Below, piece by piece: positions 43,274-52,610 of a stretch of 64,000 nucleotides of DNA; the first letter of the stretch is position 1, and every line of letters starts with the position of its first letter. The position numbers were made by a program, and so were the translations under genes. Under the pieces are notes generated by a model. That model was not told the DNA's origin. It worked only from the letters and a program-made list of their open reading frames with translations, and searched no databases. Source of the stretch: Flavobacteriaceae bacterium HL-DH10 (lineage in GTDB: Bacteria > Bacteroidota > Bacteroidia > Flavobacteriales > Flavobacteriaceae); NCBI GenBank assembly GCA_031826515.1, contig CP134536.1, positions 2,982,501 through 3,046,500 on the forward strand, in the 5' to 3' direction.

Positions 43274-44221
43274 ATGAGCAATACAATAATAGACACCAAT
43301 TTCAATTTTCCAAACCAAAAGAGTGTTTACAAAGGAAAGGTAAGAGAAGTATATAATATTAATGATAAAGAGTTGGTCATGATTGCTACCGATAGATTAT
43401 CAGCGTTCGATGTGGTTATGCCTAAAGGTATTCCGTACAAAGGACAAATATTAAATCAGATAGCCACTAAAATGATGGCAGCTACCGAAGATTTAGTGCC
43501 TAATTGGTTAACCGCAACACCAGACCCGAATGTAGCTGTAGGGCATTTATGCGAACCCTTTAAAGTAGAAATGGTTATTCGTGGTTATATGTCTGGGCAT
43601 GCTGCACGCGAGTATAAATTGGGAAAACGTATGCTTTGTGGTGTGCCAATGCCAGAAGGTATGAAAGAAAATGATAAATTTCCTGAGCCAATAATTACGC
43701 CTGCTACCAAAGCAGAAATGGGCGATCATGATGAAGATATTTCCCGTGAAGATATTTTAAAACGCGGTATTGTTTCAGAAGAAGATTATATCATTTTAGA
43801 AGATTATACCCGTAAATTGTTTCAACGTGGTTCTGAAATAGCAGCATCAAGAGGCTTAATTTTAGTAGATACCAAATACGAATTCGGAAAAACTAAAGAC
43901 GGTCAAATCGTTTTAATTGATGAAATTCACACGCCCGATTCGTCTCGTTATTTTTATGCCGATGGGTATCAGGAACGTCAAGATAGAGGAGAAGCTCAAA
44001 AGCAACTATCTAAAGAGTTTGTACGCCAATGGTTAATAGCTAATAACTTTCAAGGCTTAGAAGGACAAACCGTGCCTTTTATGAGCGACGAATATATTGA
44101 AACCGTTAGCGAACGTTATATTGAGCTTTATGAAAACATTACAGGCGAAACTTTTATAAAAGGAGATGTAACTAATATTCAAAAGCGTATTGAGGATAAT
44201 GTTTTGGCGTATTTAAAGTAA
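43274..44221 (+). CDS. purC: Phosphoribosylaminoimidazolesuccinocarboxamide synthase
   Basis: 315 residues. SAICAR synthetase signatures are [51 protein letters not shown] and [30 protein letters not shown]. It joins CAIR to aspartate in purine synthesis. The gene stands alone between a repeat-rich gap and a terminator at 44254. Confidence 0.96.
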   Translation: MSNTIIDTNFNFPNQKSVYKGKVREVYNINDKELVMIATDRLSAFDVVMPKGIPYKGQILNQIATKMMAATEDLVPNWLTATPDPNVAVGHLCEPFKVEMVIRGYMSGHAAREYKLGKRMLCGVPMPEGMKENDKFPEPIITPATKAEMGDHDEDISREDILKRGIVSEEDYIILEDYTRKLFQRGSEIAASRGLILVDTKYEFGKTKDGQIVLIDEIHTPDSSRYFYADGYQERQDRGEAQKQLSKEFVRQWLIANNFQGLEGQTVPFMSDEYIETVSERYIELYENITGETFIKGDVTNIQKRIEDNVLAYLK

Positions 44222-44253
44222 ATTTTTAGAAAACTTTATGTCAACAAAAGAGG

Positions 44254-44278
44254 CCTTGTTTTCACAAGGTTTTTTTTG
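44254..44278 (+). terminator. Intrinsic terminator of purC
   Basis: CCTTGT pairs with ACAAGG around TTTC, followed by eight T residues. Confidence 0.7.
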
Positions 44279-44349
44279 TTGAGTTTATTTTTAGTTACTT
44301 TTATCAATCAGGAAATGAACTCCTTTCAATATGTAATATTATGTTTATA

Positions 44350-45294
44350 TCAAAAGTTTTCAACATAATGTTTCCCTTGCCATAAATTCTTTTCAACTAG
44401 TTTTTTATCAATTTTTGCAACCATTTCAAAATTCTTGAGACCATTCCACTTCGGAGCAATTAATAAATGAGCTGGAGATTCGCTAATAAAGCGTTCAATA
44501 ATAATATCAGGTCTTAAAAGGGCAATAAATTCAGTAACTAAATCAATATATGCTTCTGAAGAATACAAACTAAACATCTCTGGTTTTTCTTTTAATTGAA
44601 TCGCCATCATAGTATGTTTTACCACTTGTAATTGATGTAGTTTTAAGGTGTTGATTGGTAATTTAGAAAGTTTGGTAGCATGGTTTAAAATGTCTTCTTT
44701 GCTTTCTCCAGGTAGTCCAATAATCAAGTGAGCACCTAAGTGTAATCCTTTGTTTTTAGAGCGTTCATAAGCGTCAACAGTTTCTTTAAAGGTATGGCAG
44801 CGATTCACCATTTTTAACGTTTTATCTAAAGTGCTTTCAACTCCAAACTCTAAAGAAATGTAATAGGTTTTAGATAATTCAGACAGAAAATTAATAAGAT
44901 CATCATTAATGCAATCTGGTCGTGTACCAATAACCAAACCAATCACTTTTGGATGATTAAGCGCTTCTAGATATAATTCCTTAACTAAATTTATATCTGC
45001 ATAGGTATTGGTATACGCTTGAAAATAGGCTAGATATTGCTGAGTTTTATATTTTTTAGAAAAAAAAGCAATGCCACTATCTAACTGCTCACTAATGCTT
45101 TTACTTGGTTTACAATAATTAGGGTTAAATGTATTGTTATTGCAATACGTACATCCCCCAACGCCTTTCGTACCGTCTCTATTAGGACATGTAAAACCAG
45201 TATTTAAAGAAATTTTTTGAACGCGTTCAGAGAATTTTTTCTTGATAAAAGAACTGTAATCATTGTAGCGTTTGTTATTGTTGTTAAATGACAT
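44350..45294 (-). CDS. TIGR01212-family radical SAM protein (YhcC-like)
   Basis: 314 residues. The 4Fe-4S cysteines are at 36, 48 and 51 (FTCPNRDGTKGVGGCTYCNN), the wide-spaced cluster variant of YhcC proteins. GESKEDILNHA and IIGLPG follow. Members are radical SAM enzymes of uncertain substrate, linked to tRNA or redox metabolism. Cytoplasmic. Monocistronic. Confidence 0.9.
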   Translation of the reverse strand: MSFNNNNKRYNDYSSFIKKKFSERVQKISLNTGFTCPNRDGTKGVGGCTYCNNNTFNPNYCKPSKSISEQLDSGIAFFSKKYKTQQYLAYFQAYTNTYADINLVKELYLEALNHPKVIGLVIGTRPDCINDDLINFLSELSKTYYISLEFGVESTLDKTLKMVNRCHTFKETVDAYERSKNKGLHLGAHLIIGLPGESKEDILNHATKLSKLPINTLKLHQLQVVKHTMMAIQLKEKPEMFSLYSSEAYIDLVTEFIALLRPDIIIERFISESPAHLLIAPKWNGLKNFEMVAKIDKKLVEKNLWQGKHYVENF

Positions 45295-45334
45295 ATAGTA
45301 ACACTCATTAAAGTAATTTAATCAACTTTAAAAA

Positions 45335-46126
45335 TTAATAATTTAGCTTAACTTCTCTGTCGTTTAAAGGTTGTTCGTTGCGGTAGTTATTAATGGGCAT
45401 ATTGTTTTTTAGCTTCAAAACTTCTGTAATCGATAAAATAATGGGTTCTTTAAATACAACCCAATTTACTCCTTCTGTACATGGGGGTGTGGTTAGCGAA
45501 CCGTTATAAGAGTAATAATGCTTTTCAGTTGAAAATAAACTAGATAAATCTATGTCGTGATTTATGTCTTTTGTAACACCATTTTTAAGAGGTAAAAAGC
45601 TTTCAAAGAATTCGAATAATTGGCTTTCTTCTCCTTCTTCACCTAAAATACCCAAAACGGTAATTTTCCCCGTTTTACTAACATGTACTAAATGCATTTC
45701 GATGGGGTAAATAACCCCATTTATTTTATGTTCTGATGGCTCGTGGAAGTGAATTTGTTTTAAATGATAGGTTTCGTTTTTGTAGTTGATAGAATCACCT
45801 TCTTCAAAATCAAATTGTATGGAATGCCCGTTGTTTTCAACTTCACTAATACGTGTTGTTGGGGTGTATAATATTTTTAAATCACCTTTTGAATCTAATG
45901 AATTTACGTCTTTATGGATAATGTTAATAGGCGATTGATGGTTGCCATCACAATCTGAATTTTTTTCAATTTCAAGCCAATGTTCTGGTGAGGTTTCTCC
46001 AGAATAACTCCAATGTTTTGCATTTTCGTGATGAGTATTATTAGAATGAGTTTCTTTTGTTTCTTTTTTGCATGATATAGCTGTTATTAAGAAACCAAAT
46101 ATTAATAGAGTAATTTTACTATTCAT
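45335..46126 (-). CDS. Alpha-type carbonic anhydrase, lipoprotein
   Basis: 263 residues. Lipid Cys19 (FLITAISC) then a His-rich linker. The zinc ligands are H126 and H128 (QIHFHEPSEH) and H145 (EMHLVH); WSYSGETSPEHW, QSPINI and SLTTPPCTEGVNW also mark the alpha family. It hydrates CO2 in the periplasm. Low numbers of alpha CAs occur in marine bacteria. Start preference is clear from the signal peptide. Confidence 0.93.
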   Translation of the reverse strand: MNSKITLLIFGFLITAISCKKETKETHSNNTHHENAKHWSYSGETSPEHWLEIEKNSDCDGNHQSPINIIHKDVNSLDSKGDLKILYTPTTRISEVENNGHSIQFDFEEGDSINYKNETYHLKQIHFHEPSEHKINGVIYPIEMHLVHVSKTGKITVLGILGEEGEESQLFEFFESFLPLKNGVTKDINHDIDLSSLFSTEKHYYSYNGSLTTPPCTEGVNWVVFKEPIILSITEVLKLKNNMPINNYRNEQPLNDREVKLNY

Positions 46127-46279
46127 ATATATATAATATTGAAGATGTTTTTTTATGAGATCAAAAATAGTAATTGCGAAACCTAAGAAAACTGATAAAA
46201 GTTAGTTTTACTATTTATAATTTACAATAAGTGGTTTTATTTAAGTTTTGGTGATAATGGATGTATCAATATGTAATAA

Positions 46280-46646
46280 TTATTTTTTATTTCTAGGTTT
46301 ACTTGCCTTAGCTAATGGGTTAAAAGCGATGCATAAATCTACCCAATAACTTAAATTATCTTCAGAGTCAAAACCATCTGGTGTTACAAAAATATAGCCT
46401 CGCATTGGTCTCCCTGTAAAATCCATGGGCAAGCATTCTGGTTTTTTTAATTCTTGATCATAAACAGATTCACCAATACGCGCCATGAGTAAGCTATCTC
46501 CATATTTTTTATCAGTATGAATATCACAAAGCATTTTATTGTCAACCTTAAGGCATAAGCCTCCTATCATTATTAGCTCATCAAAATGGATGTGTTTTAT
46601 TTTTTTAGGTTTGTCGAATTCTATCTGCTAAAAACTCATCGTACAC
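46280..46646 (-). pseudogene. TfoX/Sxy N-terminal domain protein, frameshifted
   Basis: The visible long frame (46570-46280, 96 residues) has MIGGLCLKVDNKML, MDFTGRPMRGYIFV and AFNPLAKAS of the TfoX_N domain but lacks its N-terminal helix. That helix is present just upstream in another frame: from GTG 46646, MYDEFLADRIRQT, followed at once by TAA. Between them is a seven-A run (46606-46600, minus strand), after which the correct frame reads KKIKHIHFDELIMIGG. So the gene is broken by an indel. A single A-run length change does not by itself remove the TAA stop, so at least two changes, or a larger one, are needed. The GTG lies 4 nt after the acyltransferase stop. Confidence 0.75.
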
Positions 46647-46650
46647 CCTG

Positions 46651-47739
46651 TTATTTTTGGAATTTATCAGCTAGTTTCCTTGCCAAATTATAAACAAAAT
46701 GATTGGTTCGTACGTAATAAAATGAAATAAAGCAGACGATAGCTATAAAGAGAAAAGCACCGATAATAGCTTCAGTAGGATTTAAAGATTGATTTAAAAA
46801 TCGTTTTAATCCGTAACCCGTATAACTTCCAAAAAGAATAATAAAGTGTATGACGTAAATAGATAGTGTTTTCTCTCCTATTTTAGAAATAATAGATTGT
46901 TTTAAAAATCTTTCAAAGGAATAAAAAATTCCAAACAAAATTAGCACATTACCCAAACGGGTAAACAGGTAATTGTAATCAGCACTTTGCTTTAATAATT
47001 CAATATTTGTGATTTCATTAAGTTTTAAAAGAAACCATGTAGAATAATACATAAATAAAAATCCCATTATAAAAAATGCAAGTATAGTAACTGTTTTAAA
47101 GCGATTACGATGGGCATGTCTAAAAAAAACAGTTGATATAAATGCTCCAAAAGCAGAATAACCAAACCAAGGTAAAATGGTAAAAATAGAACCGTTTATT
47201 TTGGTCATATAATTAGCAACAATAAGCGGTAGATTGTCTATAATTAAATTTCTATATAGTGGTTCAGATAAAAAAGATAAACACCCAATTATAAAAAGTA
47301 CAGTAGAAAATAGGTAACTATAATTTTTAAATAGAATATGTAAACAGACTAAAATAATTAATGATAGTCCAATACATTGTAATACATCAACAACCAAAAA
47401 GTAAGAATTAAAATATCCACTTAACCAACTTACTAAATTTACTCTAAGACTATAGCCAATAATAATGAGTAGGACGCCTCTAAATAATCCTTTTTTTATT
47501 CTAGGTTGGTCATTGCCTTTAGCGTGAGCACGTAAAAGTAAATAGGTAAAAATTAAACCAGAAATAGTAAAAAATACAGGTGCTGTAATACCTCTAAAGT
47601 AATACCATACAACAAAAATCGTATTAGAATCGTCTTTGTAAATAGGGTCGATAAGCGTGTCAATAAAATGACCTTGAAGCATCATTAATATAGCAAATGC
47701 TCTTACAGCATCAATAAAATATAATCGGTTGGTTTGCAA
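46651..47739 (-). CDS. Heparan-alpha-glucosaminide N-acetyltransferase-like membrane protein (DUF1624)
   Basis: 362 residues with about ten membrane helices. The family start RLYFIDAVRAFAILMMLQGHFIDTL has the conserved Asp and His. FRGITAPVFFTISGLIFTYLL is next. Relatives in animals acetylate glucosamine in the membrane; bacterial roles concern envelope sugars. The downstream gene (TfoX-like) follows after 4 nt. Confidence 0.82.
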   Translation of the reverse strand: MQTNRLYFIDAVRAFAILMMLQGHFIDTLIDPIYKDDSNTIFVVWYYFRGITAPVFFTISGLIFTYLLLRAHAKGNDQPRIKKGLFRGVLLIIIGYSLRVNLVSWLSGYFNSYFLVVDVLQCIGLSLIILVCLHILFKNYSYLFSTVLFIIGCLSFLSEPLYRNLIIDNLPLIVANYMTKINGSIFTILPWFGYSAFGAFISTVFFRHAHRNRFKTVTILAFFIMGFLFMYYSTWFLLKLNEITNIELLKQSADYNYLFTRLGNVLILFGIFYSFERFLKQSIISKIGEKTLSIYVIHFIILFGSYTGYGLKRFLNQSLNPTEAIIGAFLFIAIVCFISFYYVRTNHFVYNLARKLADKFQK

Positions 47740-48024
47740 TACAATTTGGTTTGATGGAGATAAAGATACTTTTAAAATTTAAAATATAAGAATACATAAA
47801 TCCAATTACTGTTTTTTATTTGTAGTCATCAACAAGTTTCTTTAAATAGAAAAATATAATTGTATTTAACATTCTAAATATTATATTAGCAGTCTTATTG
47901 CTAAATTAAATGTTAAATATTTAATTTTTTGATGCTTTTTTAATGAATTAACCAATCGTTAAAACTGTCGAAATTCACAAAAAAATAAAGAATTCTAAAT
48001 ATAACCAACTAAACTAAATAAGAA

Positions 48025-48279
48025 ATGACAAAGAATAAAGCAAAGGCCTATTGGAAAGAAAATATAAGGTATTTACTCATCCTTTTAGCAATATGGTTTT
48101 TAGTGTCTTATGGCGCAGGTATTTTATTTAAAGATACTCTAAATCAAATAAAAATAGGAGGTTTTAAACTAGGGTTCTGGTTTGCACAACAAGGTTCTAT
48201 GTATGTGTTTGTTATACTCATATTTGTTTATGTTCGCCTAATGAATAAACTTGATAAAAAATATGGTTATGATGCATAG
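48025..48279 (+). CDS. DUF4212 symporter small subunit
   Basis: 84 residues with two membrane helices: KENIRYLLILLAIWFLVSYGAGILF and FKLGFWFAQQGSMYVFVILIFVYVRLMNKLD. DUF4212 proteins are small partners of SSS symporters of the acetate type. The end overlaps the start of the next gene by about 11 nt, so translation is coupled. Confidence 0.9.
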   Translation: MTKNKAKAYWKENIRYLLILLAIWFLVSYGAGILFKDTLNQIKIGGFKLGFWFAQQGSMYVFVILIFVYVRLMNKLDKKYGYDA

Positions 48280-49993
48280 TTTATTGATTGAAGGGATTGG
48301 GGTTCAAAATTGGACTTACATATTAGTAGGAGTTACATTTACAATTTATATAGGAATTGCGATTTGGACCAGAGCTGGATCTACCAAAGAGTTTTATGTT
48401 GCAGGAGGCGGTGTTTCTCCTTTAGCCAACGGAATGGCTACAGCTGCAGATTGGATGAGTGCAGCGTCATTTATATCAATGGCAGGAATTATTTCCTTTG
48501 CAGGATATGATGGTGCCGTATATTTGATGGGATGGACAGGTGGATATGTGCTTTTAGCATTATTATTAGCACCATATTTACGTAAGTTTGGGAAATTTAC
48601 AGTACCCGATTTTATAGGCGACCGTTATTATTCTAATACGGCACGTTTTGTAGGTGTTGTTTGTGCGCTTTTAGTGTCGTTTACCTATGTAGCTGGACAA
48701 ATGCGCGGTGTCGGTTTGGTGTTTTCTCGTTTTTTAGAAGTGGATATTAATACAGGTGTTATCATAGGGATGCTTATTGTATTGTTTTATGCTGTACTTG
48801 GAGGTATGAAAGGTATTACATATACGCAAGTAGCTCAATATTGTGTGCTAATTTTTGCTTTTATGGTGCCTGCTATTTTTATATCTATTCAAATGACAGG
48901 TAACCCGATTCCGCAATTAGGATTTGGTAGCACATTAGCCGATGGTTCTGGAACCTATTTGCTTGATAAATTAGATGGGTTAAGTACCGATCTTGGTTTT
49001 GCTGAATATACTGAAGGCTCTAAATCGATGATTGATGTTTTTGCTATTACATTAGCTTTAATGGTTGGTACAGCAGGATTACCGCATGTTATTGTGCGTT
49101 TCTTTACAGTAAAACGCGTGAAAGATGCTCGTAAATCTGCAGGATTAGCATTATTACTTATTGTGATTTTATATACTACGGCGCCAGCAGTTTCTGTTTT
49201 TGCAAGAACTAATTTGATTGAAACGGTTTCTAATAAACCTTATGCTGATGTTCCTGTGTGGTTTAAAAAATGGGAAACTACAGGTTTAATTACATTTACC
49301 GATAAAAATAATGATGGACTTATTCAATATGTGGCAGATAAGTCTAAAAACGAATTAGTAGTAGATAATGATATTATGGTTTTGGCAAATCCTGAAATAG
49401 CAAATTTACCTGACTGGGTTATTGCTTTAGTTGCTGCAGGAGCATTGGCAGCAGCATTATCAACTGCAGCAGGATTGTTGTTGGTTATTTCATCATCGGT
49501 TTCTCATGATTTAATTAAGAAAATGGTGAACCCTAATATTTCAGAAAAAGGAGAATTAATTGCTGCTCGTTTATCAGCAGTCGTAGCAGTATGTGTTGCA
49601 GGGTATTTCGGAATTAATCCCCCAGGATTTGTAGCCGCAACAGTTGCTTTAGCATTTGGCTTAGCCGCAGCATCCTTTTTTCCAGCCATTATTCTGGGTA
49701 TTTTTTATAAAAAGATGAATAAAGAAGGCGCCATAGCAGGAATGGTAGTTGGTATAACTTCCATGTTATTATATATGGTTAAATATAGATTAGGGTGGTT
49801 TGATGATGTTTTACCAGATAAAAGCGAATGGTGGTTAGGAATTTCTCCAGAAGGTTTCGGGACAGTAGCCATGATTTTAAATTTCTTAGTATCTATAGTT
49901 ATTATGAAATTTACACCAGATCCGCCTCAAGACGTTCAAGATATAGTTGAAAATATAAGAATTCCAAGTGGAGCAGGAGAGGCAACACATTAA
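48269..49993 (+). CDS. Cation/acetate-type symporter (SSS family, ActP-like)
   Basis: About 574 residues from ATG 48269 (an ATG at 48272 and a TTG at 48251 are alternatives). AGSTKEFYVAGGGVSPLANGMATAADWMSAASFISMAG and the GGMKGITYTQVAQYCVLIFA segment are signatures of ActP-type transporters; GTAGLPHVIVRFFTVKRVKDARKS follows. It imports acetate or similar short-chain carboxylates with Na+. It lies between DUF4212 and acs, a widespread acetate-use cluster. Confidence 0.9.
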   Translation: MMHSLLIEGIGVQNWTYILVGVTFTIYIGIAIWTRAGSTKEFYVAGGGVSPLANGMATAADWMSAASFISMAGIISFAGYDGAVYLMGWTGGYVLLALLLAPYLRKFGKFTVPDFIGDRYYSNTARFVGVVCALLVSFTYVAGQMRGVGLVFSRFLEVDINTGVIIGMLIVLFYAVLGGMKGITYTQVAQYCVLIFAFMVPAIFISIQMTGNPIPQLGFGSTLADGSGTYLLDKLDGLSTDLGFAEYTEGSKSMIDVFAITLALMVGTAGLPHVIVRFFTVKRVKDARKSAGLALLLIVILYTTAPAVSVFARTNLIETVSNKPYADVPVWFKKWETTGLITFTDKNNDGLIQYVADKSKNELVVDNDIMVLANPEIANLPDWVIALVAAGALAAALSTAAGLLLVISSSVSHDLIKKMVNPNISEKGELIAARLSAVVAVCVAGYFGINPPGFVAATVALAFGLAAASFFPAIILGIFYKKMNKEGAIAGMVVGITSMLLYMVKYRLGWFDDVLPDKSEWWLGISPEGFGTVAMILNFLVSIVIMKFTPDPPQDVQDIVENIRIPSGAGEATH

Positions 49994-50030
49994 AAAGGAA
50001 TATAGTAAAATAGAATAATTAAATAGCAGC

Positions 50031-51938
50031 ATGAGTAATTATCACATTAAACATTTAGAAGAATATTATCAAGTTTATAGAAAATCGATAAGAGAACCAG
50101 AAAACTTTTGGGAAGAAGTAGCCGAAGAGCATTTTATGTGGCGGAAAAAATGGGATAATGTTTTAAGTTGGGATTTTAGTAAGCCAGAAGTTAAATGGTT
50201 TGAAGGCGCTCAATTGAATATCACTGAAAACTGTATTGATAGACATTTAGCAACTCGTGCTGATAAAACGGCTATATTATTTGAACCAAATGATCCTAAA
50301 GAGCCTGCTGAACATATTACGTATAAGCAATTGTATGAGCGTGTTAATCAGTTTGCGAATGTATTAAAAGACCAGGGTATTAAAAAAGGTGATCGTGTTT
50401 GTATCTATTTACCAATGATACCTGAATTAGCTATTTCAGTTTTGGCTTGTGCTAGAATAGGTGCGATACATTCTGTTGTTTTTGCTGGTTTTTCATCTAC
50501 AGCCTTATCAACTAGAATTAATGATTCTGATTGTAAAATGGTTGTTACGAGTGATGGATCCTACCGAGGCTCAAAAACGATTGATTTAAAAGGCATTGTA
50601 GATGAAGCTTTAGAAGATTGTGATGGTATTGAATCAGTATTAGTTGCAAAACGTATCAACACAGATATTAATATGAAGGCGGGACGCGATCAATGGTTGC
50701 AACCCCTTTTAGATAAAGCTTCTACAGTTTGTAAAGTAGAAATCATGAATGCTGAAGACCCTTTGTTTATTTTATACACTTCAGGTTCTACTGGTAAACC
50801 AAAAGGGATGGTGCACTCAACAGGTGGTTATATGGTGTATACAGCCTATACCTTTAAAAATGTATTTCAATATAGAGAAAATGATGTATACTGGTGTACT
50901 GCCGATATTGGCTGGATTACAGGGCATAGTTATATTGTTTATGGTCCATTAGCAAATGGAGCTACTACTTTAATGTTTGAAGGTGTACCAAGTTATCCTG
51001 ATTTTGGGCGCTTTTGGGAGGTTGTAGAGAAGCATAAAGTAAACCAGTTTTATACAGCACCAACAGCTATTAGAGCTTTAGCAAAACAAGGTATGGAGTT
51101 AGTTGATAAATATGATTTATCATCACTTAAAGTTTTAGGTTCTGTAGGTGAGCCAATTAACGAAGAAGCTTGGCATTGGTATAATGATAATATTGGTAAA
51201 AAGAATAGCCCGATTGTAGATACTTGGTGGCAAACCGAAACAGGAGGTATTATGATTAGCCCTATCCCGTTTGTAACACCAACCAAACCAACATATGCAA
51301 CTTTACCTTTTATAGGTATTCAGCCAGCATTAATGGATGAAGACGGAAAAGAATTAAAAGGGAATCAAGTAGACGGGCGTTTATGTATTAAATTCCCATG
51401 GCCAAGTATGGCACGTACCATTTGGGGGAATCATCAACGCTATAAGGATACGTATTTTTCAGCATACGAAAACAAGTATTTTACAGGTGATGGCGCATTA
51501 CGTGATGAGGTTGGGTATTACAGAATTACAGGTCGTGTAGACGATGTTATTATCGTTTCAGGACATAATTTAGGAACAGCTCCAATTGAAGACGCGATTA
51601 ACGAGCACCCAGCAGTTGCAGAGTCTGCTATTGTAGGATTCCCTCATGACATCAAAGGAAATGCATTGTACGGATACGTTATATTAAAAGATTTTGGAGA
51701 AACGCGAGACCAAAATAATTTACGTAAAGAAATCAACCAAATTATTACGGAGCATATTGGTCCAATTGCTAAGCTTGATAAAATTCAGTTTACAAGTGGT
51801 TTACCAAAAACACGATCAGGAAAAATTATGCGTCGTATTTTACGAAAAATAGCGTGTAAAGACACTAGCAATTTAGGTGATACGAGTACCCTTTTAAACC
51901 CAGAAGTGGTTCAGGATATTATGGATAATGCATTATAG
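50031..51938 (+). CDS. acs: Acetate-CoA ligase
   Basis: 635 residues. The nucleotide motif is TSGSTGKPKG, and the C-terminal LPKTRSGKIMRR holds the regulated lysine Lys598. It makes acetyl-CoA from acetate, ATP and CoA. It is the last of DUF4212-actP-acs and converges on the exonuclease gene with 8 nt between. Confidence 0.96.
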   Translation: MSNYHIKHLEEYYQVYRKSIREPENFWEEVAEEHFMWRKKWDNVLSWDFSKPEVKWFEGAQLNITENCIDRHLATRADKTAILFEPNDPKEPAEHITYKQLYERVNQFANVLKDQGIKKGDRVCIYLPMIPELAISVLACARIGAIHSVVFAGFSSTALSTRINDSDCKMVVTSDGSYRGSKTIDLKGIVDEALEDCDGIESVLVAKRINTDINMKAGRDQWLQPLLDKASTVCKVEIMNAEDPLFILYTSGSTGKPKGMVHSTGGYMVYTAYTFKNVFQYRENDVYWCTADIGWITGHSYIVYGPLANGATTLMFEGVPSYPDFGRFWEVVEKHKVNQFYTAPTAIRALAKQGMELVDKYDLSSLKVLGSVGEPINEEAWHWYNDNIGKKNSPIVDTWWQTETGGIMISPIPFVTPTKPTYATLPFIGIQPALMDEDGKELKGNQVDGRLCIKFPWPSMARTIWGNHQRYKDTYFSAYENKYFTGDGALRDEVGYYRITGRVDDVIIVSGHNLGTAPIEDAINEHPAVAESAIVGFPHDIKGNALYGYVILKDFGETRDQNNLRKEINQIITEHIGPIAKLDKIQFTSGLPKTRSGKIMRRILRKIACKDTSNLGDTSTLLNPEVVQDIMDNAL

Positions 51939-51946
51939 ATTACATA

Positions 51947-52609
51947 CTATCTATTTAGCAAATATCCCCAATTTAAATGCTTGCGTTTATCTAACCGTGA
52001 TAAGATTTTCAAAAAAACAAATGCTGTGATAAGTGCATCGCCAGTAGCGGTGTGCCTATCAACGGTAGGAACATGGAGTTCTTTACATAAATAATCTAAA
52101 GTATAAGGCTTGGTGTTGTCTTGATAAATAATATGTAATGATTTTTTGTATAAAATACCTGTGTCTATAAACTTGTTTTTTAGCTTGCCTAAACCATGCC
52201 TTGAAAGCATTTCGTTTATCATGTTTCTATCAAAACTAGCATGATGAGCAATTAAAACATCATTTTTTATATATTCTAAAAAGGTTTTTATAGCCTCTAA
52301 TTCAGACACTTTTTCTAACGATCCATTTTTCATTAAACCATGAATTTTAACAGTTTCAGCTTTAAAAACATCTTGTTCTAAATAAAGTTCTAAGCTATTA
52401 TTTACTTCAATGGTTTTGCCAACAAATGATACAGCTCCAATAGATAATACCCGATCTTCTTTTCTGTCAAAACCTGTAGTTTCAGTATCAAAAGCAATAA
52501 AGCGAGACATGTCGATATCGGTACTGTTTTTGTTTTTAAAACAATTCAGATATTCTAACCAAAAATCTGGGTATTCAGGTTGCTTTTTAAATGGCCAATT
52601 AAAGGTCAT
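51947..52609 (-). CDS. DnaQ-like 3'-5' exonuclease
   Basis: 220 residues of the DEDDh type: AFDTETTGFD (Exo I), HHASFDRNMI (Exo II) and DRHTATGDALIT (Exo III with His). It resembles the epsilon proofreading subunit but stands apart from polymerase genes. It starts 1 nt after the DUF294 protein gene stop. The pair accompanies ActP-acs clusters widely, which suggests a role tied to that locus, though none is known. Confidence 0.87.
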   Translation of the reverse strand: MTFNWPFKKQPEYPDFWLEYLNCFKNKNSTDIDMSRFIAFDTETTGFDRKEDRVLSIGAVSFVGKTIEVNNSLELYLEQDVFKAETVKIHGLMKNGSLEKVSELEAIKTFLEYIKNDVLIAHHASFDRNMINEMLSRHGLGKLKNKFIDTGILYKKSLHIIYQDNTKPYTLDYLCKELHVPTVDRHTATGDALITAFVFLKILSRLDKRKHLNWGYLLNR

Positions 52610-52610
52610 A

